Notes: generated by a model from the letters alone, not told the origin. A DNA stretch of 54,652 nucleotides from JANPJV01 sp031425695 (GCA_031425695.1 JANPJV010000220.1:1-54652), one strand, 5' to 3'; shown: positions 42,426 to 50,254, counted from the stretch's first letter. Numbers and translations: made by a program.

Positions 42426-44936
42426 ATGGCAGGATTTGGATCTGGCGATCACCCCGGCTATCCGCGGCTGGAGAAGCTGATATTCAGCAATCGCGGCGCA
42501 ATTCTCGCGATCTTTGCGTTGATCACGCTCGGCTTTCTGTTCGCCGCGAGCCAGTTGCGTATAGACGCTGGCTTCCGCAAGCAGTTGCCGCTGCAGCACG
42601 AATACATGCAGACCTTCGTCGACTACGAGGTCGAGTTCGGCGGCGCCAACCGCGTCTTCGTTGCGCTCATGGACAAGAGCGGCAACATGTTCAACAAGGA
42701 GTTCTTTGCCGCGCTCGAAGGGGCGACTGAGGCGGTCAAGGCGATTCCGGAAGTCGACAATGCGCGCGTACGTTCGGTATTCACGCCGAACACGCGTTTC
42801 GTCGAAGTGGTCGAGGGCGGTTTTGCCGGCGGCAACGTCATTCCGTCAGATTTCTCGACGACCACGGCCGATTACAATCCGACCCAGGAAGATTTCAACA
42901 AGATACGCACCAACATCGTCAAGGCGAATATCGTCGGGCGCCTGGTGGCCAAGGACTTTTCCGGCGCCATGGTGCAGGCCGAACTGATTCCCGAAACCGC
43001 CGCGCCGGGTGGCAAGCTCGACTATCAAGCGATCGGCGATCGCCTCGAGGCCATCCGCACCGAGTTCGAGAAGGACGGCATCACCGTCCACATCATCGGC
43101 TTCACGAAGGTGGTCGACGATATTGCCGATGGCGCGCGCTCGGTCATCTACTTCTTCCTGATCACCGTCGTGTTCACCTGGTTGCTGCTGTTCCTCTATT
43201 CGACCTCCTTCAAGCTCGCTACGTTGACGGTGGTGGCCGCATTCATCGCGGTGATCTGGATGCTCGGTGCCCTGCGGCTGATGGGCTTCGGCATCGACCC
43301 GATGAACATGCTGACGCCGTTCCTGATCTTCGCGATCGCGGTCAGTCACGGCGAGCAGATGATCAACCGCTTCCGTGGCGAGATCTTCTTCGGCGGCCTC
43401 GAAGAGGGCACGCCCGAGGAGCTCGAGAAGCGCCGCGGCGTGGATGCGCGCGAGGCTGCGCAGCGCTCCTTCCGACGCCTGCTGATCCCAGGTTCGGTGG
43501 CGCTGATCGCCGGCTGCATCGGCTTCGGCACGATTCTGCTGATCCCGGTCAAGATGATCTTCGAGCTCGCCGTGACGGCGACGATCGGCGTGTTCCTGAC
43601 CATGTTCACCAATCTCATCCTGCTGCCGATCCTGCTCTCGTACACCAACCTCAACAATCTCGAGAAGAAGCGCGCCTACCGCCTGCGCCAAATCACGGGA
43701 TTCGACAAGATCTGGTCGTTCCTGACGCGCTCGAGCCGGCACGGCCCGGCCGCGGTGATCATCGTGCTGGGCTTGGTCGCCTGGTGGTTCGCGCACCAGC
43801 ATGCCGAGCGCATGATGGTCGGCGACGCCCAGGACGGCGTGGCCGAACTGCGTCCGGAAGCGCGCCTCAACCAGGATGCGCGCCTGATCACCCAGCGGTT
43901 CTCGCTGTCGACCGATATCGTCAACGTGATCGCCGAGATCGGGCCGTTCGCGTGCACCGAGAACTTCGTCGCCATGGAGACAGTCGATCGCTTCGCCTGG
44001 CACATGCAGAACATCCCGGGCGTACAGCAGGTGGTCTCGCTGGCCAACGTCGCGCGCATTGTCAACGCCGGCTACAACGAAGGCAGCATTCGCTGGCGTA
44101 ACCTGCCACGCAATGCCGAAGTCATGCGCCAGAGCCTGGCCAGCGTCGAGACCGATTCGGGCCTGATCGACTCGCCCGAGTGCCGAGCGGTGCCAATCAT
44201 CATCTTCACCGAGGACCATCGCGCCGAGACCATCACCCGGGTCGTGGATGCGGTCAAGAAATTCCGCGCTGACAACATGAACTTCGACGTCAATTTCCGG
44301 GTCGATCGCGCCAAGGCCGAGGCCGACGCCACCGCGCGCGGTGAGGAATACCGCACCGACCAGGTCAACCTGCGCCTCGCCACCGGCAGTGTCGGCGTGG
44401 CCGCGGCGATCAACGAAACCGTGAGCCGGCTCGAGAAGCCGATGCTCTACCTGCTGTACGCGGCGGTCTTCCTGATGTGCGTGCTCAGCTTCAAGAATCC
44501 GCTGGCCGCGCTCTGCATCGTGCTGCCGCTGGTGCTGGTGACGGCGCTCGGCGAGGCCCTGATGGTCGAGCTCGGCATCGGTCTCAAGGTCAACACCCTG
44601 ACCGTGGTCGCGCTCGGCGTCGGCATCGGCGTCGACTACGCGATCTACATCTTTGCGCGCATGCGTGAGCTGATGCAGCAGGGCAAGGGCCTGAGCCAGG
44701 CCTACTTCGAAGCACTGAAGACGACCGGCATCGCGATTTTCTACACCGCGCTGACCCTGGCCGTGGGTGTCGCGACCTGGATCTTCTCCGAACTCAAGTT
44801 CCAGGCCGACATGGGTCTCATGCTGACCTTCATGTTCGTGGTCAACATGATCGCCGCGATCGTCTTCCTGCCCGCACTGTGCCGCTGGCTGTTGCGCCCG
44901 AATGAGCGCGATGGCTGGATGCCGCCCGAGAGCTGA
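42426..44936 (+). CDS. MMPL/RND-family transporter
   Basis: An 836-residue inner-membrane transporter, probably exporting a hydrophobic substrate. TM1 near 22-40 (GAILAIFALITLGFLFAAS), a periplasmic loop to about 230, a six-helix bundle from VIYFFLITVVFTWLLLF through GFGIDPMNMLTPFLIFAIAVSHGEQM, a second soluble loop (450-660) and the second membrane half with YLLYAAVFLMCVLSF, TVVALGVGIGVDYAIYIFARM (in pieces) and FMFVVNMIAAIVFLPALCRW. Proton-relay acidic residues are in GVDYAIY. A lipid, hopanoid or secondary-metabolite substrate is the usual guess for this family. It starts 11 bp after the YCF48 stop, so the two are an operon. Confidence 0.92.
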   Translation: MAGFGSGDHPGYPRLEKLIFSNRGAILAIFALITLGFLFAASQLRIDAGFRKQLPLQHEYMQTFVDYEVEFGGANRVFVALMDKSGNMFNKEFFAALEGATEAVKAIPEVDNARVRSVFTPNTRFVEVVEGGFAGGNVIPSDFSTTTADYNPTQEDFNKIRTNIVKANIVGRLVAKDFSGAMVQAELIPETAAPGGKLDYQAIGDRLEAIRTEFEKDGITVHIIGFTKVVDDIADGARSVIYFFLITVVFTWLLLFLYSTSFKLATLTVVAAFIAVIWMLGALRLMGFGIDPMNMLTPFLIFAIAVSHGEQMINRFRGEIFFGGLEEGTPEELEKRRGVDAREAAQRSFRRLLIPGSVALIAGCIGFGTILLIPVKMIFELAVTATIGVFLTMFTNLILLPILLSYTNLNNLEKKRAYRLRQITGFDKIWSFLTRSSRHGPAAVIIVLGLVAWWFAHQHAERMMVGDAQDGVAELRPEARLNQDARLITQRFSLSTDIVNVIAEIGPFACTENFVAMETVDRFAWHMQNIPGVQQVVSLANVARIVNAGYNEGSIRWRNLPRNAEVMRQSLASVETDSGLIDSPECRAVPIIIFTEDHRAETITRVVDAVKKFRADNMNFDVNFRVDRAKAEADATARGEEYRTDQVNLRLATGSVGVAAAINETVSRLEKPMLYLLYAAVFLMCVLSFKNPLAALCIVLPLVLVTALGEALMVELGIGLKVNTLTVVALGVGIGVDYAIYIFARMRELMQQGKGLSQAYFEALKTTGIAIFYTALTLAVGVATWIFSELKFQADMGLMLTFMFVVNMIAAIVFLPALCRWLLRPNERDGWMPPES

Positions 44937-44949
44937 GCGAGGTGCTGTT

Positions 44950-45021
44950 GTGGGTCCGGACCTTGTCCGGACGCTCTTCCTTCAATCGGGGGAAAAGCGT
45001 TCGGACAAGGTCCGAACCCAC
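44950..45021. repeat. Family B inverted pair
   Basis: The left unit GTGGGTCCGGACCTTGTCC with stem GTCCGGAC/GTCCGGAC, and the right unit, inverted, has stem GTTCGGAC/GTCCGAAC: one C to T change is matched by a G to A change in the partner arm. A 26-bp linker separates them. It starts 14 bp after the MMPL stop. Confidence 0.88.
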
Positions 45022-45031
45022 GCAAGTCAGC

Positions 45032-45169
45032 GTAGGTCACGTTGCGCCCGCGTGGACAATCTATTGGCGACGAAATTGATCGGGTGCAACGTGACACCGC
45101 CTCAACGTCACGTAGCGCCCGAGATTTCCGTCGCGTGTTGCGACTGCACGCGGGCGCAACGTGACCTAC
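45032..45169. repeat. Divergent family A element (A') with 23-bp perfect ends
   Basis: The first 23 bp (GTAGGTCACGTTGCGCCCG and CGTG) and the last 23 bp are exact reverse complements. Inside, at 45081-45095 and 45108-45120, two more partial units (GGGTGCAACGTGAC and GTCACGTAGCGCCCG) point the other way, giving nested palindromes. The GTAGGTCA.GTTG core is that of family A with a T to C change, so it is an older or separate subfamily. Confidence 0.8.
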
Positions 45170-45172
45170 GTC

Positions 45173-45344
45173 GAAGCCGCCAGCCTCGACAAATGGCGGC
45201 GCGACGGCACCCGCCTCATGCTCGGCGGCCGTCGATTTTTCTTCGCAGCGGCGGCCACGGCGAGGCCTTGCTCACTATCCGCAGATCGAAGATGCGGCAG
45301 CGGTGCTGCGCGAGTACCTGGCGTTTCGGGTCGAGCATTCGTAG
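45173..45344 (+). pseudogene. Remnant of an alpha/beta hydrolase gene
   Basis: The frame from 45173 encodes EAASLDKWRRDGTRLMLGGR and FF, like the N-terminus of epoxide hydrolase or haloalkane dehalogenase-type proteins. At the T5 run (45236-45240) the frame shifts by one base and continues LRSGGHGEALL, the usual next segment. Then, in a third frame, HYPQIEDAAAVLREYLAFR and VEHS follow, which is the conserved C-terminus with the catalytic His. So a 1-bp frameshift and a deletion of most of the gene are evident. The stop TAG at 45342-45344 is contributed by the GTAG start of a family A repeat. Repeats flank both sides. Confidence 0.7.
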
Positions 45345-45427
45345 GTCATGTTGCCCGCGAAGCGGGCTACTTGACGATGCAGAAGGAAGGCGTCAAGTGG
45401 CCCGCTGACGCGGTCAACATGACCTAC
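45341..45427. repeat. Family A REP-like inverted pair, copy 4
   Basis: The left unit hairpin GCCCGC-GAA-GCGGGC is intact. The right unit is partly decayed (stem arm GACCGC against GCGGGC). It follows the hydrolase remnant directly. With the B pair, A' element and remnant, it fills the 519-bp gap 44937-45455, in which no intact gene is seen. Confidence 0.88.
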
Positions 45428-45455
45428 GTACCTGCGGCACCCTTCCACTGCAGCC

Positions 45456-45926
45456 TCAATTTCTCTCGGTTTTCCCGAGCATCGGCACCAGCGACCACAG
45501 CTTGGCAAAAGAGAAGGTGGGCACCAGCCGGCGGATCGCGCGCTCAGCGGGATCGGGCTTGCCCTCGGCCGGCGCGATGTCTCGGGCCAGTGCCGAATCG
45601 CGCGCGCCGAAGCCCTCTTTGGCGAAGCGTGCCGACTCCAGCGCGAAGCGGTCCCAGCGCAGGAAATGTGCTTCCGGGACGTAGATCCAATCCATGTTCA
45701 TGACTTCGCGCCCGAGCGGATCCCAGTATCGCGAGCCGGGCAGGGCACTGGCTTGCAGACGCACGCGGCCGCGCAGGCGGAAGGCCATGCCATCGAAACA
45801 GAAGACGATCAGGGCGTGGCCCTTGATGAGTGCGCAGGGCTTGCCGTAGAGCTGCCCGAGTGAGGCGTCATGGGTTCGCGACAGGTAGTCGCAAATGGTG
45901 TCGTAGCGCGTGCGCGCATTGGCCAT
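45456..45926 (-). CDS. Small protein, possibly TfoX/YjbR-like
   Basis: A 156-residue cytoplasmic protein of unknown function. The segment LGQLYGKPCALIKGHALIVF, CFDGMAFRLRGRVRLQA, WDPLGREVMNMDWIYVPEAH and FLRWDRFALESAR resembles the TfoX N-terminal or MmcQ/YjbR fold (MFGxPxLK..GK.F..., then a PxGR-x-M-x-W-VxVP stretch). The similarity is weak and a separate family is possible. ATG at 45926 follows a GAGGGGGAG site. It is divergent from pxpB. Confidence 0.5.
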   Translation of the reverse strand: MANARTRYDTICDYLSRTHDASLGQLYGKPCALIKGHALIVFCFDGMAFRLRGRVRLQASALPGSRYWDPLGREVMNMDWIYVPEAHFLRWDRFALESARFAKEGFGARDSALARDIAPAEGKPDPAERAIRRLVPTFSFAKLWSLVPMLGKTERN

Positions 45927-46060
45927 GGTTCGAGCTCCCCCTCGGGAAACTATCGTAACCCAGTTCGTGAGAATACGCGTGCGGTGGCGCCTCGGTTGAA
46001 CGCGCGAGCGCGCATGCCCGCGCGACGCCGTGCCCGGCCGACACTGCGATACTGCACCCC

Positions 46061-46729
46061 ATGGATTACGAATGCTGGCCGCTCGGCGACCGCGCATTGC
46101 TGTTGCATTTCGGCGATGTGCTCGATCTCGATCTCAATGCGCGCGTGCACGTCGCGCTGGAGCGCCTGCGCGAGCCGCGGCTGCTCGGCGTGCGCGGGTT
46201 GCTGCCGAGCTATGCCTCGATCTCGCTCGAGCTCGATCTGACCGAGCTCGGCCGCCACGGCGGCGAGCCGGCATTGCTCGCGCGCATCCAGGATCGCCTG
46301 CAGTCCGATGCGGCCGCGGCGGCGCCGGCCCGTGGCCGCATCGTCGAGATCCCGACGCGCTATGGCGGCGAAAATGGACCGGACCTCGATGAGGTGGCCC
46401 GGCTGACCGGGCTCACTGCGCAGGACGTGGTCGCGCTGCATTGCGGACCGCTGTACCGCGTCGCCCAGGTCGGATTCCAACCGGGTTTTCCGTATCTGCT
46501 CGGGCTGCCGGCGGCGCTAGAGTTGCCGCGCCGGGCGCAACCGCGCGTGCGTGTGGCTGCGGGCTCCATAGCGATCGCCGGTGGACAGACCGGCATCTAC
46601 CCAAACCCCTCCCCGGGGGGCTGGCACCTGCTCGGGCGTACGGAGCTCGCGCTCTTCGAGCCTGCGCGCACGCCGCCGGCGCTGTTGCGCGCGGGTGATC
46701 AGGTGCGTTTCATCCCGGTGGAAGGCTGA
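46061..46729 (+). CDS. pxpB: 5-oxoprolinase subunit PxpB (KipI family)
   Basis: A 222-residue subunit of the ATP-dependent PxpABC enzyme that converts 5-oxoproline to glutamate; the KipI homologue of Bacillus also inhibits kinase KinA. Family marks: PLGDRALLLHFGD, VRGLLPSYASISLELD, IPTRYGGENGPDLDEVA, YRVAQVGFQPGFPYLLGLP, and AIAGGQTGIYPNPSPGGWHLLGRT (in pieces). The PxpC start overlaps its stop as TGATG. Confidence 0.92.
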   Translation: MDYECWPLGDRALLLHFGDVLDLDLNARVHVALERLREPRLLGVRGLLPSYASISLELDLTELGRHGGEPALLARIQDRLQSDAAAAAPARGRIVEIPTRYGGENGPDLDEVARLTGLTAQDVVALHCGPLYRVAQVGFQPGFPYLLGLPAALELPRRAQPRVRVAAGSIAIAGGQTGIYPNPSPGGWHLLGRTELALFEPARTPPALLRAGDQVRFIPVEG

Positions 46730-47706
46730 TGCTCGAGCTCCTGCGCATCGCTCCCTTGAGCACTATCCAGGATGGAGGACGCGCCCACTGGCGGGCGCTC
46801 GGCGTGCCGGTATCCGGGCCACTCGACGACTGGTCGCACGCGATCGCCAATATCCTCGTTGGCAACCCGACAGACTGTGCCGCGCTCGAGATCGGGTTCG
46901 GGCGCAGCGAATTGTTGTTCGAACAGCCGGCGATGATTGCCCTCACCGGCGCGCGCGCGCCGATCGACGCGGCGGGGCAGGCATTGCCACGCTGGCGCCC
47001 GATTCTGCTGGCGGCAGGTACGCGGATTTGCATCGAGCCGGCACAGCAAGGACAACGCACCTATCTCGCGGTTGCAGGCGGACTGCGCACGCACCAGGTG
47101 CTCGGCAGTCGCAGCAGCGCTCCACTGGCGGGCCTCGGAATGGAGGCGCTGAAGCGCGGCGAGCGCCTCGCCTTCGTGCATGCAGGACCCGCGCAGGCCC
47201 GCGCCTTCGGCGCCCCGCAGCACGCCCACCGACCCATTCCCGCCAATTGGTGGGCCGACGCCGAGCCGTTATTGGATCTCGAGGGCGGCGCCGAGCTGCG
47301 CCTCATCGCGGGCGCGCATGTCGGCCTGCTCGCCGATCCGTATGCGCCCTATACGCAGTCGTTCCGAATCTCCAACGACGCCAATCGCATGGCCGCGCCC
47401 TTGCTCGGGACGCCGCTGGTGATCAACGACGGTGGCCGGATGATCAGCGAGCCGGTCGTGCCCGGTACCGTGCAGTTGCCACCAGCCGGGCAACCGATAG
47501 TCCTGCTCGCCGACGCCCAGACCATCGGCGGCTACCCGCGCATCGGTCACCTCGCTGGCGTCGACCTCGCCCGCTTCGCCCAGCGCCGCGGCGGCAGCGA
47601 GCTGCGCTTCGAACCGATCGGCGTCGACGCCGCCCGCCGCCTGTGGCGCTGGCGCCAGCAACGGCTGGCGCGGCTGGAACTGGCCGTCAGGGCGCGGCTG
47701 GGGTGA
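46729..47706 (+). CDS. pxpC: 5-oxoprolinase subunit PxpC (KipA, biotin-dependent carboxyltransferase family)
   Basis: A 325-residue subunit working with PxpB. Markers: LSTIQDGGRAHWRALGVPVSGPLDDWSHAIANILVGNP (in pieces), LEIGFGRSELLFE, RTYLAVAGGLRTHQVLGSRS, PYTQSFRISNDANRMA and the C-terminal PIVLLADAQTIGGYPRIGHLAGVDLARFAQ (in pieces), the usual conserved block of this family. It is coupled to pxpB and separated from pxpA by a 138-bp spacer holding a family G inverted repeat. Confidence 0.92.
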   Translation: MLELLRIAPLSTIQDGGRAHWRALGVPVSGPLDDWSHAIANILVGNPTDCAALEIGFGRSELLFEQPAMIALTGARAPIDAAGQALPRWRPILLAAGTRICIEPAQQGQRTYLAVAGGLRTHQVLGSRSSAPLAGLGMEALKRGERLAFVHAGPAQARAFGAPQHAHRPIPANWWADAEPLLDLEGGAELRLIAGAHVGLLADPYAPYTQSFRISNDANRMAAPLLGTPLVINDGGRMISEPVVPGTVQLPPAGQPIVLLADAQTIGGYPRIGHLAGVDLARFAQRRGGSELRFEPIGVDAARRLWRWRQQRLARLELAVRARLG

Positions 47707-47708
47707 AC

Positions 47709-47804
47709 CGGTTTTCGGTTTTCGGTTCTCGGAAAAGGCGAAAGATGGGCAGCGTTGCGCTTTGCCCCTCTACCGAAAACCGAAAACCAAAAACCGAAAA
47801 CTGC
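47709..47804. repeat. Family G inverted repeat inside the pxp cluster
   Basis: The left arm CCGGTTTTCGGTTTTCGG is matched by the right arm CCGAAAACCGAAAACC plus AAAAACCGAAAAC; an inner stem (AGCG-TTG-CGCT) pairs too. The word CCGAAAA is reiterated. It lies between pxpC and pxpA, genes usually adjacent. Confidence 0.75.
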
Positions 47805-47844
47805 TCCCGAGCTATCTTCCACCCACTCCACCAGGTGACCACGC

Positions 47845-48603
47845 ATGAGCGCTCGCAGGATCGATCTCAATGCGGATCTCGGCGAAAGTTTCGGGGCCTG
47901 GACGATGGGGTCGGATGCCGAGCTGCTGCGGGTCGTGAGCTCGTGCAACATTGCCTGTGGGTTCCACGCCGGTGATCCGTTGACGATGCAACGCACCGTG
48001 GCTGCGGCGGTGGCCAATCGGGTCGCCATCGGTGCCCATCCGAGCCTGCCGGACCTGGTTGGCTTCGGGCGCCGGGAAATGCAGGTCTCCGCGGATGAGC
48101 TCGGCGCGCTGGTGTTGTACCAAGTCGCTGCGCTGATGGGCTTTTGCGCGACGCGAGGGGCACGCCTGCATCACGTCAAGGCGCACGGTGCGCTTTACGG
48201 AATGCTCGCGCGTGAGGGCGTGCTCGCCGATGCGTTCAGCGCGGCCGTGCACGGGCTCGACCCCAACTTGATGATCTATGGCCCACCGCAGGGTGAGCTG
48301 CGCGCCGTTTGCGCTGCGCGCGGCATCGCCTACGTGGCCGAAGGATTTGCCGACCGCGGCTATCAGCCCAATGGCAGCTTGGTCCCGCGCTCGCAGCCGG
48401 GCGCCTTGCTCGACCACGACCAGGCACTCGCACAGGGATTGCGCATCGCCCGGGGCGCAGCGATTCAAAGCAGCACCGGGAGTGAGCTCGATGTCGAGGT
48501 CGGCAGCCTGTGCGTGCACGGCGACGGACCACATGCGCTCGAGCTTGCGCGCGCGCTGCGGGTCGCACTCGCCGCGGCCGACATCGAGGTGGCCGCGGCA
48601 TGA
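47845..48603 (+). CDS. pxpA: 5-oxoprolinase subunit PxpA (LamB/YcsF family)
   Basis: A 252-residue subunit that carries the catalytic opening of the 5-oxoproline ring. The N-terminal IDLNADLGESFGAWTMGSD, SSCNIACGFHAGDP, GAHPSLPDLVGFGRREM, HHVKAHGALYGMLARE and FADRGYQPNGSLVPRSQPGALL (in pieces) are the YcsF signatures. ATG at 47845 follows AGGTGA. Its stop overlaps the next gene as ATGA. Confidence 0.93.
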   Translation: MSARRIDLNADLGESFGAWTMGSDAELLRVVSSCNIACGFHAGDPLTMQRTVAAAVANRVAIGAHPSLPDLVGFGRREMQVSADELGALVLYQVAALMGFCATRGARLHHVKAHGALYGMLAREGVLADAFSAAVHGLDPNLMIYGPPQGELRAVCAARGIAYVAEGFADRGYQPNGSLVPRSQPGALLDHDQALAQGLRIARGAAIQSSTGSELDVEVGSLCVHGDGPHALELARALRVALAAADIEVAAA

Positions 48604-49283
48604 GCGCGCCGTGGTCGTGGGCGCTGCTGCCAATCCTCGTGGTGATCATCGGCTTCGCCCTGCGCCAGCACCCGGCGCGCGTGGTGCTGGTTGCAGCCAT
48701 TAGCGCGGGCGCCGTGGGCGGCATGCGCTGGGACGAATTCCTGGCCGCGCTCGGAGCGAGCTTCCTCAAGGCGCGCTACCTGCTGGTGCTGGTGTTCGCT
48801 TTGCCGGTGGTGGCGCAGGTCGAGGCTTTTGGTCTGCGCGAGCTCAGCCGCCGGCTGATTGCGGGCTGGCGTGGCGCCAGCACCGGACGGCTGTTACTTG
48901 GCTATCTTTTCGTGCGCCAGATCGCGGCCGCGCTGGGGCTCACCAGCCTCGGCGGGCATGCGCAGATGGTGCGGCCCCTGGTGGCGCCAATGGCAGAAGC
49001 CGCCGCGGAGCAACGCGACCCCGCGATCTCGCCCGAAGAGCGCGAGCAGGTGCGCGCCCTCTCCGCAGCCACCGATAACGTCGGCCTGTTCTTTGGCGAG
49101 GACCTGTTCCTGGCCTTCGGCGCCGTGCTGCTGATGCAGTCCTTCCTGGCCGAGAACGGCATCGAGCTGTCGCCGATCCACATTGCGCTATGGGGAATCC
49201 CGACGGCCGTGCTGGCGTTCGTGATCCACGCGACACGCCTGCTCTGGCGTGATCGCAGGCGCGTCAGCGGACCGCGCGCATGA
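48600..49283 (+). CDS. DUF969 family subunit, putative 5-oxoproline transporter
   Basis: A 227-residue membrane protein of DUF969. Hydrophobic helices: WALLPILVVIIGFAL, VVLVAAISAGAVGGM, YLLVLVFALPVVAQV, LLGYLFVRQIAAALG and ALWGIPTAVLAFVIHA. Conserved pieces GLTSLGGHAQMVRPLVAPMAEAAA, EREQVRALSAATDNVGLFFGEDLFLAFGAVLLM (in pieces) are DUF969-like. The link with pxpA and DUF979 points to uptake of pyroglutamate. It overlaps both neighbours by 4 bp. Confidence 0.85.
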   Translation: MSAPWSWALLPILVVIIGFALRQHPARVVLVAAISAGAVGGMRWDEFLAALGASFLKARYLLVLVFALPVVAQVEAFGLRELSRRLIAGWRGASTGRLLLGYLFVRQIAAALGLTSLGGHAQMVRPLVAPMAEAAAEQRDPAISPEEREQVRALSAATDNVGLFFGEDLFLAFGAVLLMQSFLAENGIELSPIHIALWGIPTAVLAFVIHATRLLWRDRRRVSGPRA

Positions 49284-50215
49284 CGCTGACGCCGCTGTAC
49301 ATGCTGCTCGGTGCCTTCTTCGCAATGGTCGCCTGGCGCGCCGTGCGTGACCAGGGCGGGCCGGCGCGCCGCGCCCGCGGTGCCTTCTACGGCGTGCTGG
49401 GCCTGCTGTTCGTGCTCGGGGACTGGTTGCCGCCAGTGCTGGCGGGCGTCCTGGTGCTGTTGATCGCGGTGATTGCCGGTTTTGCGCTGCCGCAGCAGGC
49501 GCCACGCAGCGCGACAGTGGAGGCGACTGCATCGCCCTCGAAGCGCCTGTTGCTGCCGGTGCTCGCGGTGCCATTGCTGACGATCCTGCTGAGTGTGCTC
49601 TTCCTCCGGATCACACCCGCCGGCACGCCCTTGTTTACCAGCCAGAGCGCGCCGCTATACGCGCTTGCGATCGCCTGCGCGCTCGCCCTGACGCTGGCCC
49701 TGTGGCTCACCAGGGACCACACTGGCGCGGCGCTCGCACGCGGTGGCGACCTGCTCGAGGTCATCGGCTGGGCGGCCTTCCTGCCGCTGCTGCTGGCGGT
49801 GCTGGGGACCTTGTTCGCGCAGGCCGGCGTCGGCGTTGCACTTGCCGACCTGATCGGCAGCTGGCTGCCGCTCGATCAGCGCTGGGTGGCGATCCTGGCC
49901 TACGGCCTCGGAATGGCGCTGCTGACGATGGCGATGGGGAATGCGTTCGCGGCTTTTCCGGTGATTGCCGGCGGCATCGGCCTGCCTTATCTCGTCAGCG
50001 TGCACGGTGCCGATCCCGCGCCGCTCGCAGCCATTGGCATGCTGTGCGGATATTGCGGAACTCTGATGACTCCCATGGCCGCCAACTTCAACCTGGTTCC
50101 GGTGGCGCTGCTCGAGCTCCGCGATCGCAATGCCGTGATCCGCGCGCAGGTCCCGACCGCACTGCCGTTGCTCGCGGGTAACCTGGTCTTGCTCGGCCTG
50201 CTGTGTTTTCGCTGA
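49280..50215 (+). CDS. DUF979 family subunit, putative 5-oxoproline transporter
   Basis: A 311-residue multi-pass membrane protein. Helices include LYMLLGAFFAMVAW, VLGLLFVLGDWLPPVLAGVLVLLIAVIAGFAL (in pieces), LYALAIACALALTLALWLT, VIGWAAFLPLLLAVLGTLF, ILAYGLGMALLTMAMGNAF and PLLAGNLVLLGLLCF. The GYCGTLMTPMAANFNLVPVALLEL (in pieces) block is the DUF979 signature. It always accompanies DUF969 and completes the transporter. Start overlaps the DUF969 stop by 4 bp. Confidence 0.87.
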   Translation: MTLTPLYMLLGAFFAMVAWRAVRDQGGPARRARGAFYGVLGLLFVLGDWLPPVLAGVLVLLIAVIAGFALPQQAPRSATVEATASPSKRLLLPVLAVPLLTILLSVLFLRITPAGTPLFTSQSAPLYALAIACALALTLALWLTRDHTGAALARGGDLLEVIGWAAFLPLLLAVLGTLFAQAGVGVALADLIGSWLPLDQRWVAILAYGLGMALLTMAMGNAFAAFPVIAGGIGLPYLVSVHGADPAPLAAIGMLCGYCGTLMTPMAANFNLVPVALLELRDRNAVIRAQVPTALPLLAGNLVLLGLLCFR

Positions 50216-50254
50216 CAGGGTCGCGATTTGGATTGACACCGACCAGAGTGAAGG

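Noticed and set aside
42846..44219. 457-codon minus-strand reading frame opposite the MMPL transporter
   Set aside because: Antisense shadow, no membrane helices or motifs, while the plus-strand product is a typical MMPL protein.
45161..45703. 180-codon plus-strand reading frame over the remnant and repeats
   Set aside because: Only its first 28 codons resemble a hydrolase; the rest is repeat-derived and antisense to the 45456-45926 gene.
46581..47975. 464-codon plus-strand frame overlapping pxpB, pxpC and pxpA
   Set aside because: Out-of-frame shadow across three recognised genes, Arg/Ala-rich, no family features.
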